The notes beneath the pieces are model-generated. The model saw nothing but the letters and a program-made list of their open reading frames with translations, had not been told where the DNA came from and did no database searches. A stretch of 64,000 nucleotides of DNA from Sphaerisporangium perillae (GTDB lineage Bacteria; Actinomycetota; Actinomycetes; Streptosporangiales; Streptosporangiaceae). Position numbers and translations under genes: made by a program. The first letter of the stretch is position 1, and each line of letters opens with the position of its first letter. This document shows positions 15,734 through 24,302 of the stretch, in pieces. The DNA lies in the NCBI RefSeq assembly GCF_023276435.1, contig NZ_JALLPO010000001.1, positions 186,001 through 250,000 on the forward strand, in the 5' to 3' direction.

Positions 15734-17443
15734 ATGACGACGATCGGCACCCCCCGGCAGGAAGCACCACCCGAGGCGCCGCCGTACCGATGGCGCTGGG
15801 CGGCCCTGTTCGTCATCCTCGCCGCCGAGGTGATGGACCTGCTCGACGCCATGGTCACCAACATCGCGTCCCCCACCATCCGTGCCGAGCTGGGCGGGAG
15901 CGCCGCCGTCATCCAGTGGCTCGGCGCCGCCTACACGCTCTCCATGGCCGTCGGCCTGATCACCGGCGGCAGGCTGGGCGACATCTTCGGCCGCAAGAGG
16001 ATGTTCCTCATCGGCGCCATCGGCTTCACCGTGGGATCGCTGTTCTGTGCGATCGCCCAGGGCCCCGAACTGCTGATCGGGGCACGGGTCGTCCAGGGAC
16101 TGTTCGGCGCCGTCATGCTGCCGCAGGGCCTCGGCATGATCAAGGAGATGTTCCCGCCCAAGGAGATGCAGGCGGCGTTCGGCATGTTCGGGCCCATCAT
16201 GGGCCTGTCATCGGTCGGCGGCCCGATCCTCGCCGGCTGGCTGATCACCGCCGACTTCTTCGGCACGGGCTGGCGCATGATCTTCCTGATCAACCTGCCG
16301 CTGGGTCTGGCCGCCGTGCTCTGCGGGCTGCGGTTCCTGCCCGAGTGGCGCTCGTCCCACCCGCTGAAGCTGGACTTCGGCGGCATGGTCCTGGCCTCGG
16401 TGGCCGGCTTCCTGATCATCTTCCCGCTGGTGCAGGGCCGCGAGCACGACTGGCCGCTGTGGTCCTTCCTGATGATCGGCGCGTCCGTCGTGGTGTTCGC
16501 CGTCTTCGGCTGGTACGAGTCGCGCAAGGCCAAGGCCGGCGGAGACCCGCTGATCGTGCCGAGCCTGTTCCGCAAGCGCGCCTTCACCGGCGGCCTGGTC
16601 ACCGGCCTGGTCTTCTTCTCCGGCATGATCGGCTTCTCGCTGGTGTTCAACCTCTACACCCAGATCGGCCTCGGGTACTCCACCCTGAAGGCCGGCCTGG
16701 CGATGGTGCCCTGGTCGCTCGGCATGGTCGTCGGCTTCGGGATCGCCCAGCCGCTGCAGAAGTACGGCCGCAAGCTGCTGCACGGCGGCACGTTGCTCAT
16801 GGCCTTCGGCGTCCTCGCGATCCTGGTGACGCTGAACATCAGCGGCATCGGCGTCACCCCGTGGCAGCTCACCCCCGCGCTGCTCGTGACCGGTGTCGGC
16901 ATGGGCATGCTGATGGCGCCGTTCTTCGACATCGTGCTCGCCGGCGTCGAGCAGCACGAGACCGGCTCGGCCTCGGGCACGCTGACGGCCATCCAGCAGC
17001 TCGGCAGCGCCTTCGGCGTGGCGCTGCTCGGCACGGTGTTCTTCGGGATGCTGGGCGGCAGCGTCGCCACCGCCACCGACGACGTCGCTCCCAAACTGCG
17101 CTCGGAGCTGGCCGCCGTCCAGGTGACCGGCCCGGCGCAGGACCGTATCGTCACCGGGCTGCGCGACTGCGGGCACGACCGCGCGGTCGCCAAGGACCAG
17201 GCCGAGGTTCCCGCCTCCTGCACGCGCCTCGAGTCCGACGCCCGGGCCGCGGCGACCTCCCCGCAGGCCGGCGCCGCGATCCAGAAGGCCGTCGTCACGG
17301 CCGGAGCCGACGCGGGCAAGGAGGGGTTCGGCATCGCGATGAAGATGATCCTCTGGGTCGTGACGGGGATGCTGCTGCTGACCTTCCTCGTCGCCTTCCT
17401 GCTGCCGGAGCACGCCCGCGAGGACGAGGCGGCCGGCCACTGA
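15734..17443 (+). CDS. DHA2 family (EmrB/QacA type) drug efflux transporter
   Basis: A 569-residue MFS exporter with 14 predicted membrane helices. Early motifs are DLLDAMVTNIASPTIRAELG, IQWLGAAYTLSMAVGLITGG and RLGDIFGRKRMFLIG (motif A), and the antiporter motif C region is GPIMGLSSVGGPILAGWL. The last external loop (about residues 455-530) is long, soluble-looking and holds two cysteines. Proteins of this family export drugs or natural products using the proton gradient. GAGGAG lies upstream of the ATG at 15734. It is divergently paired with the TetR repressor and followed by a bidirectional terminator. Confidence 0.92.
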   Translation: MTTIGTPRQEAPPEAPPYRWRWAALFVILAAEVMDLLDAMVTNIASPTIRAELGGSAAVIQWLGAAYTLSMAVGLITGGRLGDIFGRKRMFLIGAIGFTVGSLFCAIAQGPELLIGARVVQGLFGAVMLPQGLGMIKEMFPPKEMQAAFGMFGPIMGLSSVGGPILAGWLITADFFGTGWRMIFLINLPLGLAAVLCGLRFLPEWRSSHPLKLDFGGMVLASVAGFLIIFPLVQGREHDWPLWSFLMIGASVVVFAVFGWYESRKAKAGGDPLIVPSLFRKRAFTGGLVTGLVFFSGMIGFSLVFNLYTQIGLGYSTLKAGLAMVPWSLGMVVGFGIAQPLQKYGRKLLHGGTLLMAFGVLAILVTLNISGIGVTPWQLTPALLVTGVGMGMLMAPFFDIVLAGVEQHETGSASGTLTAIQQLGSAFGVALLGTVFFGMLGGSVATATDDVAPKLRSELAAVQVTGPAQDRIVTGLRDCGHDRAVAKDQAEVPASCTRLESDARAAATSPQAGAAIQKAVVTAGADAGKEGFGIAMKMILWVVTGMLLLTFLVAFLLPEHAREDEAAGH

Positions 17444-17446
17444 AGG

Positions 17447-17490
17447 ACGTCCCGTGGATCTCCGCCTAGAGGTGGAGGCCCACGGGACAT
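17447..17490. terminator. bidirectional terminator between the efflux gene and cofC
   Basis: GTCCCGTGG (17449-17457) pairs with CCACGGGAC (17480-17488). An inner 7-bp stem (CTCCGCC/GGTGGAG, one G-T pair) is capped by TAGA. It lies in the 78-bp gap between converging genes. Confidence 0.75.
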
Positions 17491-17521
17491 CTCGGTGGAC
17501 CTGGCCCGGGGCGCGGGCGGG

Positions 17522-18205
17522 TCAGGAAGGAGTCCTCCACGTGGAGGACTCCTTCAGCGTTCTCACCACCGCCGCCGTGTGCGGGCCGACGCCGAGCGCC
17601 AGCGCCTCTGTGAGGTCCGCCGGGGTGTCGACGTCGCGGCGCACCGAAGGGATGCCGTCCGGCGTCAGCTCCTTCGCGCCGCCGCCGAGGTGCCTGGCCC
17701 GCGACTCGCCGCCGAACCTCGGCCTGAACGCCACGCCGGGCCGTACTCCGTAGAACGTGGTCCCGACCTCGGCCGCGTCCGGCACGAACGACTGGTCGAA
17801 GTCGCGGGCCGCGCCCAGCGCCACGTCCAGCTCGCCGGGCCGCAGGGCGGGCAGGTCGGCCTGGAGCGCGCCGATCGGCCCCCCGGGCGCGAGCCGCAGG
17901 GCCTCCGCACCGCCGAACCGGAGCGCGGCGTTCAGCCCGGCCTCCGGATCGGGCACCACGTGCGCCCCGAGCGCGGCGAGGGCCTCGGCGGGCACGGGGT
18001 CGCCCGTGACGACCACGACCCTGGCGACCCTCGGGCAGGCCAGCGCGGCCGCGACCGTGTCGCAGGCGATCGCCACCGCGAGCGCGGCCCGGTGCGGCCC
18101 GGCCGCGGCGGCCAGGCGGGTCTTGGCGGCGATGAGGGTCTTCACCGGCACCACGAGGGTCCAGCCGGGTCCCGGGTCGAGCTCGTCACGTTCCGTACCA
18201 CGCAT
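17522..18205 (-). CDS. cofC: CofC/FbiD guanylyltransferase of coenzyme F420 synthesis
   Basis: A 227-residue nucleotidyltransferase. The motifs fit the family: WTLVVPVKTLIAAKTRL at the N-terminus, VVVVTGDP, GLNAALRFG, ALQADLPALRPGEL and a C-terminal RRDVDTPADLTEAL. It transfers GMP from GTP to 2-phospholactate or phosphoenolpyruvate, the first committed step of the F420 side chain; in actinobacteria the enzyme (FbiD) uses phosphoenolpyruvate. It implies F420-dependent redox chemistry in this organism. It is divergent from the acyltransferase gene. The last ten codons contain a perfect 28-bp palindrome, which is unusual inside a coding region. Confidence 0.92.
   Translation of the reverse strand: MRGTERDELDPGPGWTLVVPVKTLIAAKTRLAAAAGPHRAALAVAIACDTVAAALACPRVARVVVVTGDPVPAEALAALGAHVVPDPEAGLNAALRFGGAEALRLAPGGPIGALQADLPALRPGELDVALGAARDFDQSFVPDAAEVGTTFYGVRPGVAFRPRFGGESRARHLGGGAKELTPDGIPSVRRDVDTPADLTEALALGVGPHTAAVVRTLKESSTWRTPS
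17527..17554. repeat. 28-bp perfect palindrome in the cofC 3' end
   Basis: AAGGAGTCCTCCAC (17527-17540) is exactly mirrored at 17541-17554, centred on CACGTG. It encodes the last residues of CofC (KESSTW...) and lies next to the terminator at 17447-17490. Confidence 0.7.
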
Positions 18206-18282
18206 GACCTAAGCATCCCGCCTCGACATCTGGCGGAGCCAACCGGGAGACTGATGGCGCACAGGCATGACTGGAGGAGTCG

Positions 18283-19002
18283 ATGAGCCGCCCCGGACGT
18301 CCGCCCATCTTTTGGGAAGCCCTCGTCACGGTGATCGTGAAGACGGTGCTGCTGCTCTTCACGAAGCGTGACTGGCGGGGCCGCGCCAACGTTCCCCGCA
18401 CCGGCGGCGTGATCATCGCGGCCAACCATCTGTCGTGGAGCGACCCGCTGCTGTTCGCCCACTTCGCCTACAACAACGGCCGCTGGCCGGTCTACCTGGC
18501 CAAGTCCGGGGTCTTCGACATCCCCGTCATCGGGACGATCGTCAGGAAGTGCAGGCAGATCCCGGTGTACCGCGGGAGCACCGACGCCGCGCGCTCGCTC
18601 AAGGAAGCCGAGCAGGCGCTCAGGGAGGGCTCCTGCGTCATCTTCTACCCCGAGGGCACCATCACCCGCGACCCCGAGTTCTGGCCCATGGCCGCGAAGA
18701 CGGGCGTCGCCCGGCTGGCGCTCGCCACCGGCGTGCCCGTCATCCCCGTCGCCCACTGGGGCGCCCAGGAGCTCCTGCCGTACGGCCAGAAGAAGCCGCG
18801 GCTGTTCCCCCGCAAGACCTTCCGGGTGCTCGCCGGGCCGCCGGTCGATCTGTCCAAGTACGAGGGCCTGCCGATGCGCGGCCAGGTGCTCAAGGACGCG
18901 ACCGCCGACATCATGGCCGCCATCACCGCCCAGCTGGCCGAGCTGCGGGGCGAGAAGGCGCCGGACGCCCCCTTCGACGAGGCCGAAAGCCGCGCAGGGT
19001 GA
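18283..19002 (+). CDS. 1-acyl-glycerol-3-phosphate acyltransferase (PlsC family)
   Basis: A 239-residue membrane-associated acyltransferase. The catalytic HX4D motif is NHLSWSD, followed by the substrate-binding FYPEGT block and a VPVIPVAHWGAQ region. The N-terminus carries a hydrophobic anchor (VTVIVKTVLLLF). It makes phosphatidic acid from lysophosphatidic acid for phospholipids. GGAGGAG precedes the ATG. gpsA, which makes glycerol-3-phosphate, follows 39 bp later, so the two supply the same pathway. Confidence 0.93.
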   Translation: MSRPGRPPIFWEALVTVIVKTVLLLFTKRDWRGRANVPRTGGVIIAANHLSWSDPLLFAHFAYNNGRWPVYLAKSGVFDIPVIGTIVRKCRQIPVYRGSTDAARSLKEAEQALREGSCVIFYPEGTITRDPEFWPMAAKTGVARLALATGVPVIPVAHWGAQELLPYGQKKPRLFPRKTFRVLAGPPVDLSKYEGLPMRGQVLKDATADIMAAITAQLAELRGEKAPDAPFDEAESRAG

Positions 19003-19029
19003 CCGCAGCGGCGGGCCGAGGAGTGGGCG

Positions 19030-19041
19030 TACGGTGAGTAG
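19030..19041 (+). promoter_or_regulatory. -10-like element before gpsA
   Basis: TACGGT (19030-19035) is followed by six bases and the ATG at 19042, with no ribosome site. This suggests that gpsA also has a leaderless transcript of its own. Confidence 0.35.
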
Positions 19042-20049
19042 ATGACCAAGGCCGTCGTTTTCGGAACCGGTTCGTGGGGCACGACCTTCGCGATGATCCT
19101 GGCGGAGGCCGGCACGTCGACGACGCTGTGGGGACGCCGCGCCGAGGTGGTCGAGGCCATCGACCGCAGACACGAGAACCCCGAGTATCTCCCGGGCGTG
19201 CGGTTGCCCTCGTCGCTGCGCGCCACCACTGACCCGGTGGCCGCCATGGAGGGCGCCGACTTCGTCGTGCTGGCGGTCCCGTCCCAGACGCTGCGCGGCA
19301 ACCTGGCCGCCTGGAGCCCGCACATTCCCGAGGACGCGGTGCTGGTCAGCCTGATGAAGGGCATCGAGCGGCTCACCTCCAAGCGCATGAGCGAGGTCAT
19401 CTGCGAGGTGGCCGGCGTTCCCGCCGAGCGGGTCGCCGTCGTGTCGGGGCCGAACCTCGTCGGGGAGCTGATCCGGCGCGAGCCGGCCGCGACGGTGGTC
19501 GCCAGCGTGGACGACAAGGTCCTCGGGCGGCTGCAGGAGGCGTGCCACCTGCCCTGGTTCAGGGCCTACACCAACTCCGACGTGGTGGGGGTCGAGCTGG
19601 GCGGGGCCGTGAAGAACGTCATCGCCCTCGCCGTGGGCGTGGCCGCGGGCATGGGGCTCGGCGACAACGTCAGGGCGACGCTCATGACGCGCGGCCTGGC
19701 GGAGATCGCCCGGCTGGGCGCGGCGCTCGGCGCCGACCCGCACACCTTCGCCGGTCTCGCAGGCATGGGGGACCTGGTGGCGACCTGTACGTCCCCATTG
19801 TCGCGGAACCGCACTTTCGGGGAGAATCTCGGCCGAGGCATGACCCTGGCCGAGACCATCGCCGCCACCAAGCAGACCGCCGAGGGGGTCAAATCCTGCG
19901 AGTCGGTTCTGGCCCTGGCGAGGAAGCACGACGTGGAGATGCCGATCACCGAGGTCGTGGTGGGCGTCGTCCATGACGGAATGACCCCCAGCGAGGCCGC
20001 GATGCTGCTGATGTCGCGGACTCCCAAGCCCGAACGGTACGGCGTGTGA
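19042..20049 (+). CDS. gpsA: glycerol-3-phosphate dehydrogenase [NAD(P)+]
   Basis: A 335-residue enzyme that reduces dihydroxyacetone phosphate to sn-glycerol-3-phosphate for phospholipid synthesis. The dinucleotide fold is [18 protein letters not shown] at the N-terminus. Family blocks include [11 protein letters not shown], the active-site lysine in [15 protein letters not shown], and [13 protein letters not shown]. The length is standard. The stop overlaps the GTG start of the following PLP-enzyme gene, indicating coupled translation. Confidence 0.97.
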   Translation: MTKAVVFGTGSWGTTFAMILAEAGTSTTLWGRRAEVVEAIDRRHENPEYLPGVRLPSSLRATTDPVAAMEGADFVVLAVPSQTLRGNLAAWSPHIPEDAVLVSLMKGIERLTSKRMSEVICEVAGVPAERVAVVSGPNLVGELIRREPAATVVASVDDKVLGRLQEACHLPWFRAYTNSDVVGVELGGAVKNVIALAVGVAAGMGLGDNVRATLMTRGLAEIARLGAALGADPHTFAGLAGMGDLVATCTSPLSRNRTFGENLGRGMTLAETIAATKQTAEGVKSCESVLALARKHDVEMPITEVVVGVVHDGMTPSEAAMLLMSRTPKPERYGV

Positions 20050-21299
20050 CATCTTCCCGACGTATGCGCAGGAGGCTCGGCGAGAACACCAGGGCCGTCC
20101 ATCTGCCCCCCGTGCCGCTCTCGCGCCAGCTCCCGATCGGGCTGCCCGTGTGGCGCACCGCCGCGTGGAGCTTCGACAGCTCCGCCGAGTACGCCGATGT
20201 GCTGGGCGACCGGGTGCCGGGGTTCGCCTACAGCAGGATCGACAACCCGACCGTGGCGGCGTTCGCCTCGGGCATCGCCTCGCTGGAGGGCGCGGCGGCC
20301 CCCGAGGACGTCGCGGGCCAGGCGTTCGCGTCCGGCATGGCGGCGGTCAGCGCGGTGTTCATGACGTTCCTGCGCGCGGGGGCCCACGTGGTCGCGCCGG
20401 CCCCGGTCTACGGCGGCGCCTACTCCCTGCTGTCGAACGTGCTGTCGCGTTTCGGGGTCTCCGTCGACTTCGTGGACTACTCCGACCTGCGCCGCGTCCA
20501 CGCCACCGTCCGCTCCTCGACGAAGATCATCTATGCGGAGACGCTGAGCAACCCCACCATGGCGGTCGCCGACATCCGCGGGCTCTACCGCATCGCGCGG
20601 GACGCGGGGGCGCTGCTGGTGGTCGACTCGACCTTCGCGACCCCCGTGGTGTGCCGCCCCCTCGAGCACGGCGCCGACCTGGTCGTCCACTCCGCCACCA
20701 AGTTCATCGGCGGGCACGACGACTGCACGGGCGGAGCGGTGGTGGGACGTCCCGACCTGATCTCCAAGATCCGCGAGGTGCGCATCGACACCGGGGCCGC
20801 CCTCGCCCCGGACGAGGCCTTCCTGCTGCGCCGCGGCCTCGCGACGCTCCCGCTGCGGGTGCGCCGCATGTGCGCGACCGCGATGGTCTTCGCCGCCTCC
20901 GTGGCCAAGCATCCGGCGGTGCGCCGCGTCGACTACCCCGGCCTGGCCGGCCACCCCGGGCACCAGCTCGCCCGCCAGCTCTTCGACGCGGGCCCCGAGG
21001 GCACCCGGTACGGCGCGTGCGTCACCGTCACCCCGCACGGCGGCTACGAGGCCGGCGTCGCGCTGGCGGACACCGTACGGCTCGCGCGCATCGCGACCTC
21101 GATCGGCGGCACCCACACCAAGGTCGCCCACGTGGCCTCCACGACCCACCGCCAGCTCGACGAGGCGGCCCTGACGGCCTCCGGCATCGACGCGGGGGCG
21201 GTGCGCTTCTCCATCGGCCTGGAGGACGCCGAGGACCTCATCGCGGACGTCACGGAGGCGCTCGACGCGCTCCGCTCGGACACCACGAGCCGCACCTGA
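20046..21299 (+). CDS. trans-sulfuration PLP enzyme (cystathionine gamma-synthase/lyase family)
   Basis: A 417-residue fold-type I PLP enzyme. The internal aldimine lysine is about residue 219 in [25 protein letters not shown] and [24 protein letters not shown] are Cys/Met-metabolism signatures, and [13 protein letters not shown] and VVDSTFATP complete the site. The family includes cystathionine gamma-synthase, gamma-lyase, O-acetylhomoserine sulfhydrylase and methionine gamma-lyase, which cannot be separated by reading. The GTG start overlaps the gpsA stop (GTGA), so it is in the gpsA-ddl operon. ATG 20064 is an alternative start. Confidence 0.9.
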   Translation: MTSSRRMRRRLGENTRAVHLPPVPLSRQLPIGLPVWRTAAWSFDSSAEYADVLGDRVPGFAYSRIDNPTVAAFASGIASLEGAAAPEDVAGQAFASGMAAVSAVFMTFLRAGAHVVAPAPVYGGAYSLLSNVLSRFGVSVDFVDYSDLRRVHATVRSSTKIIYAETLSNPTMAVADIRGLYRIARDAGALLVVDSTFATPVVCRPLEHGADLVVHSATKFIGGHDDCTGGAVVGRPDLISKIREVRIDTGAALAPDEAFLLRRGLATLPLRVRRMCATAMVFAASVAKHPAVRRVDYPGLAGHPGHQLARQLFDAGPEGTRYGACVTVTPHGGYEAGVALADTVRLARIATSIGGTHTKVAHVASTTHRQLDEAALTASGIDAGAVRFSIGLEDAEDLIADVTEALDALRSDTTSRT

Positions 21300-21339
21300 C
21301 AAGCGGGGACGACAGGGGCGCAAGGTAGATTCGGGCATC

Positions 21340-22455
21340 ATGAACGAGCAGCAGGAATCCCGGCCTCGCGTACGGGTGGCGGTGGTCTTCGGGGGCCGCA
21401 ACTCCGAGCACGCGGTGTCCCTGATGGGGGCGGGCAGCGTACTCGCGGCCATCGACCGGACCAAGTACGACGTCGTCCCGATCGGCATCGCGCCGGACGG
21501 GCGGTGGGTGCTGGCCCCGGACGACCAGAGGTTCGAGATCGAGGGAGAACAGCTGCCCAGCGTGAACGACACCGGCACGGCGCTCGCGCTGGCCTCCGGC
21601 GGCGGATCGCTCGTGGCGCTGGACGCCGGGACGATCCCTGAGTCGCTCGGGCAGGTCGACGTCGTGTTCCCCATGCTGCACGGCCCGTTCGGCGAGGACG
21701 GCACCATCCAGGGCCTGCTGGAGATGGCCGGCGTCCGCTACGTCGGTTCCGGCGTGCTCGCCAGCGCCGTCGGCATGGACAAGGCCTACATGAAGGCGGT
21801 GCTCGCCGCGGCCGGGCTTCCCGTCGGCCCGCATGTCGTCGTGCGCGACCGCGACTGGCGCCTCGACCGGGGGCGGGTGCTCAAGGACATCGAGGGGCTC
21901 GGCCTGCCGGTCTTCGTCAAGCCCGCCCGGGCGGGGTCCAGCCAGGGCATCACCCGCGTGGACGACCTCGACGAGCTGGAGCGCGCGGTCGAGCTGGCCC
22001 GCGGGCACGACCCGAAGGTGCTGGTCGAGGCGGCCATCGAGGGGCGCGAGATCGAGTGCGCGGTGCTGGAGTCGCCGGGCGACGAGCCGCCCGCCGCGAG
22101 CCTGCCCGGCGAGGTCGTCGTCAACGACCAGCACGAGTTCTTCGACTTCGCCGCCAAGTACATCGGGTCGGACATGACGCTCTCCGTGCCCGCCGACATC
22201 CCAGAGGCCGTGAGCGAGGAACTGCGCGAGATGGCCGTGCGCGCGTTCGAGGCGCTCGGCTGCGAGGGGCTCTCCCGCGTGGACTTCTTCTACACGCCCT
22301 CGGGCGGGCTGGTCCTCAACGAGATCAACACCATGCCCGGGTTCACGGCGATGTCCGTGGCGCCGCAGCTCTGGGCCGCCTCGGGGGTTCCCTACACCGA
22401 GCTGGTGGACCGGATGATCCAGCTCGCGCTGAACCGTCCCGCGGGCCTGCGGTGA
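21340..22455 (+). CDS. ddl: D-alanine--D-alanine ligase
   Basis: A 371-residue ATP-grasp ligase that makes D-Ala-D-Ala for peptidoglycan. The N-terminal VAVVFGGRNSEHAVSLMGA and the MLHGPFGEDGTIQGLLEMAGVRYVG block are diagnostic, as is the C-terminal VLNEINTMPGFTAMS loop that binds Mg-ATP. The omega-loop region reads KYIGSDMTLSVPA. It is 40 bp downstream of the PLP enzyme. TAGATT lies 8 bp before the ATG, a possible internal promoter. It is convergent with the DUF3515 gene, 13 bp away. Confidence 0.97.
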   Translation: MNEQQESRPRVRVAVVFGGRNSEHAVSLMGAGSVLAAIDRTKYDVVPIGIAPDGRWVLAPDDQRFEIEGEQLPSVNDTGTALALASGGGSLVALDAGTIPESLGQVDVVFPMLHGPFGEDGTIQGLLEMAGVRYVGSGVLASAVGMDKAYMKAVLAAAGLPVGPHVVVRDRDWRLDRGRVLKDIEGLGLPVFVKPARAGSSQGITRVDDLDELERAVELARGHDPKVLVEAAIEGREIECAVLESPGDEPPAASLPGEVVVNDQHEFFDFAAKYIGSDMTLSVPADIPEAVSEELREMAVRAFEALGCEGLSRVDFFYTPSGGLVLNEINTMPGFTAMSVAPQLWAASGVPYTELVDRMIQLALNRPAGLR

Positions 22456-22468
22456 CGGGCACGGCCGC

Positions 22469-22918
22469 TCAGGTGGTCCCGGCCGTTCCGATGGTGGGGA
22501 ACGCCGCCTTGATCGGGGCGGCGAGGTCGATCAGCACGTCCGCGGTCTGGTGCCGGGGAGAGATCGTCACCTCGACGTAGCCGTCGCGGATGATCGCCGT
22601 GAACAGCGCCGGCCTGGCCGGATCGGCGAACCACGGCACGCCGTTGATCTCCGGCACCTGCTGGAGGGGGTCCAGAGCGGCGGGCCGCGGCACGCCGCAG
22701 CGGAGCGCGATCTCTCCCTCGCCCCACACCGCCACGTACGGCGAGGAGGGTTCGGACGGGACGCGCTCCGCGCCGTCGAGCGTGCGGGGCAGCCGGTCGT
22801 TCAGGGTGGTGCAGGCGGTCGCCGTGGCTCCTTGCGGGCTGGGCGGATCGACCCTCACCGCTCCACCGCATCCGGCCAGCAGCGCCATGGCGGCCAAGGC
22901 CGCGAGGACCCGCACCAT
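22469..22918 (-). CDS. DUF3515 family lipoprotein
   Basis: A 149-residue exported lipoprotein. The signal peptide VRVLAALAAMALLAGCGG ends in the lipobox LLAGC. The mature part has CTTLNDRLPRTLDG, YVAVWGEGEIALRCGVPRP and NGVPWFADPARPALFTAIIRDGYVEVTI, the pattern of the actinobacterial DUF3515 family. Function is unknown; the family is almost always encoded beside ddl and thiL, suggesting a cell-envelope link. ATG 22918 with GGGGGAAG upstream is chosen over a longer frame starting at 23002. Confidence 0.85.
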   Translation of the reverse strand: MVRVLAALAAMALLAGCGGAVRVDPPSPQGATATACTTLNDRLPRTLDGAERVPSEPSSPYVAVWGEGEIALRCGVPRPAALDPLQQVPEINGVPWFADPARPALFTAIIRDGYVEVTISPRHQTADVLIDLAAPIKAAFPTIGTAGTT

Positions 22919-22955
22919 GGCTTCCCCCGTGAGTTGTCGGCACTCAGATGTGCAC

Positions 22956-23189
22956 TCAGATGTGCACGATCGGACAGGTAAGGGTACGCGTGATCCCCTC
23001 AACGGCCTGAATCTGGGCCACGACGAGCTTGCCGAGGTCGTCCACGTTGTCGGCCTCCGCGCGGACGATCACGTCGTACGGGCCCGTGACGTCCTCGGCC
23101 CGGGTGACCCCCTGGATGCCCGCGATCGCGGTCGCGACCTCGGCCGCCTTGCCGACTTCTGTCTGGATAAGGATGTAGGCCTGCACCAT
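22956..23189 (-). CDS. stand-alone Lrp/AsnC ligand-binding (RAM) domain protein
   Basis: A 77-residue protein consisting only of the RAM/ACT-like domain of Lrp/AsnC regulators (QAYILIQTEVGKAAEVATAIAGIQGVTRAEDVTGPYDVIVRAE), with no DNA-binding part. Such proteins form oligomers that bind amino acids and are thought to modulate full-length Lrp proteins. GGGAGG lies 5 nt before ATG 23189; GTG 23192 is an alternative. It is divergent from thiL and upstream of the DUF3515 gene in the same direction, a usual actinomycete arrangement. Confidence 0.88.
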   Translation of the reverse strand: MVQAYILIQTEVGKAAEVATAIAGIQGVTRAEDVTGPYDVIVRAEADNVDDLGKLVVAQIQAVEGITRTLTCPIVHI

Positions 23190-23261
23190 CACGTCCTCCC
23201 GCGGGGGCGAAACTGGTTTGTTTCAGTGCCGTTACTCGATCAGTCCGAATCGCCACCGTAC

Positions 23262-24227
23262 ATGCAACAGACCTGGAGGTGTGCTATCACAGCCGCAGAT
23301 CTTGGTGAATTCGGGATCATTGCCCGTATTGTCGGACGCTTGCCACAATTTCCGGCGGTATTGCTCGGTCCCGGCGATGACGCCGCGGTCCTTCGTGCCC
23401 CCGATGGTCGGGTCGTCGTGACGACGGATCTCCTACTTGAGGGTAGGCACTTCCGTCGCGATTGGTCCAGCGCGTACGACATCGGCAGGAAGGCGGCGGC
23501 GCAGAACCTCTCTGACGTCGTCGCGATGGGCGCCGACCCCACGGCCCTTCTCGTCGGGCTCGGGCTGCCGGCCGACACGCCGGCGGACTGGCTGGACGGC
23601 CTCACCGACGGCTTCGGGGACGAATGCGCGCTGGTCGGCGCGAGCGTCGCGGGAGGCGACATCGCGAAGTCCGCCCAGATCGTGCTCGGCGTCACCGCGC
23701 TCGGCGACCTCGGCGGGCGCGCCCCGGTCACGCGCGGCGGGGCGCAGCCCGGGAACGTGGTCGCCGTGGCCGGCAGGCTCGGCCTCGCGGCCGGCGGGCT
23801 CGCCCTGTTCCACGCGGGCCGGCAGGAGTCCTTCCCGGAGCTGGCGGACGCGCACCGGCGCCCGCAGCCGCCGTACCGATGCGGTCCGGGGGCCGCCACC
23901 CTCGGCGCCACGGCCATGGTCGACGTCAGCGACGGGCTGCTGCAGGACCTCGGCCACATAGCCGAGGCGAGCGGGGTCCGCCTGGAGGTCGAGGCGGACG
24001 CCCTGCCGGTGCCGGAGCCGCTGGCCGCCGCCGCGGCCGAGCTGGGGGAGGACCCGCTCCGGTGGATGCTGACGGGCGGGGATGACCACGCGCTGGCCGC
24101 CGCCTTCCCGGCCGGCGTACGGCTACCGGAGGAGTGGCGGATCATCGGCCGCGTCGTCGAAGGGAAGGGTGCGCAGGTCAGGGGCCGTCCGGAGCTTCGA
24201 GGTGGCTGGGATCACTTCCGTGGATAA
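23262..24227 (+). CDS. thiL: thiamine-monophosphate kinase
   Basis: A 321-residue PurM/AIR-synthase-fold kinase that converts thiamine phosphate to thiamine diphosphate. Motifs are GEFGIIARIVGRLPQ, LLGPGDDAAVL (Mg-ATP site), TTDLLLEGRHFRRDW, AQNLSDVVAMGADP and VDVSDGLLQDLGHIA. ATG 23262 is the only canonical start near the conserved N-terminus. A good GGAGGTG lies just inside the frame but leads only to ATC, so true initiation is somewhat unclear. Divergent from the RAM-domain gene. A second thiamine gene, thiD, follows after the repeat protein. Confidence 0.95.
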   Translation: MQQTWRCAITAADLGEFGIIARIVGRLPQFPAVLLGPGDDAAVLRAPDGRVVVTTDLLLEGRHFRRDWSSAYDIGRKAAAQNLSDVVAMGADPTALLVGLGLPADTPADWLDGLTDGFGDECALVGASVAGGDIAKSAQIVLGVTALGDLGGRAPVTRGGAQPGNVVAVAGRLGLAAGGLALFHAGRQESFPELADAHRRPQPPYRCGPGAATLGATAMVDVSDGLLQDLGHIAEASGVRLEVEADALPVPEPLAAAAAELGEDPLRWMLTGGDDHALAAAFPAGVRLPEEWRIIGRVVEGKGAQVRGRPELRGGWDHFRG

Positions 24228-24236
24228 GGTGAAAAT

Positions 24237-24268
24237 TGTGACAAAGAAGTATTGAAGGTGTTATGAAG
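24237..24268 (+). promoter_or_regulatory. possible promoter in an AT-rich gap before the repeat protein
   Basis: The 75-bp gap after thiL is unusually AT-rich. TTGTGAC near 24237 and TTATGA near 24261 have a plausible -35/-10 spacing. The assignment is tentative. Confidence 0.3.
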
Positions 24269-24302
24269 TGGGGCGCTGTGGTTTCTAAGAGGAAGGCGCT
24301 TC

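Noticed and set aside
23190-23262. TPP riboswitch before thiL
   Set aside because: The gap is only about 70 bp and lacks the CTGAGA and thi-box core; thiL and thiD lie apart from the thiC/thiE genes that normally carry it.
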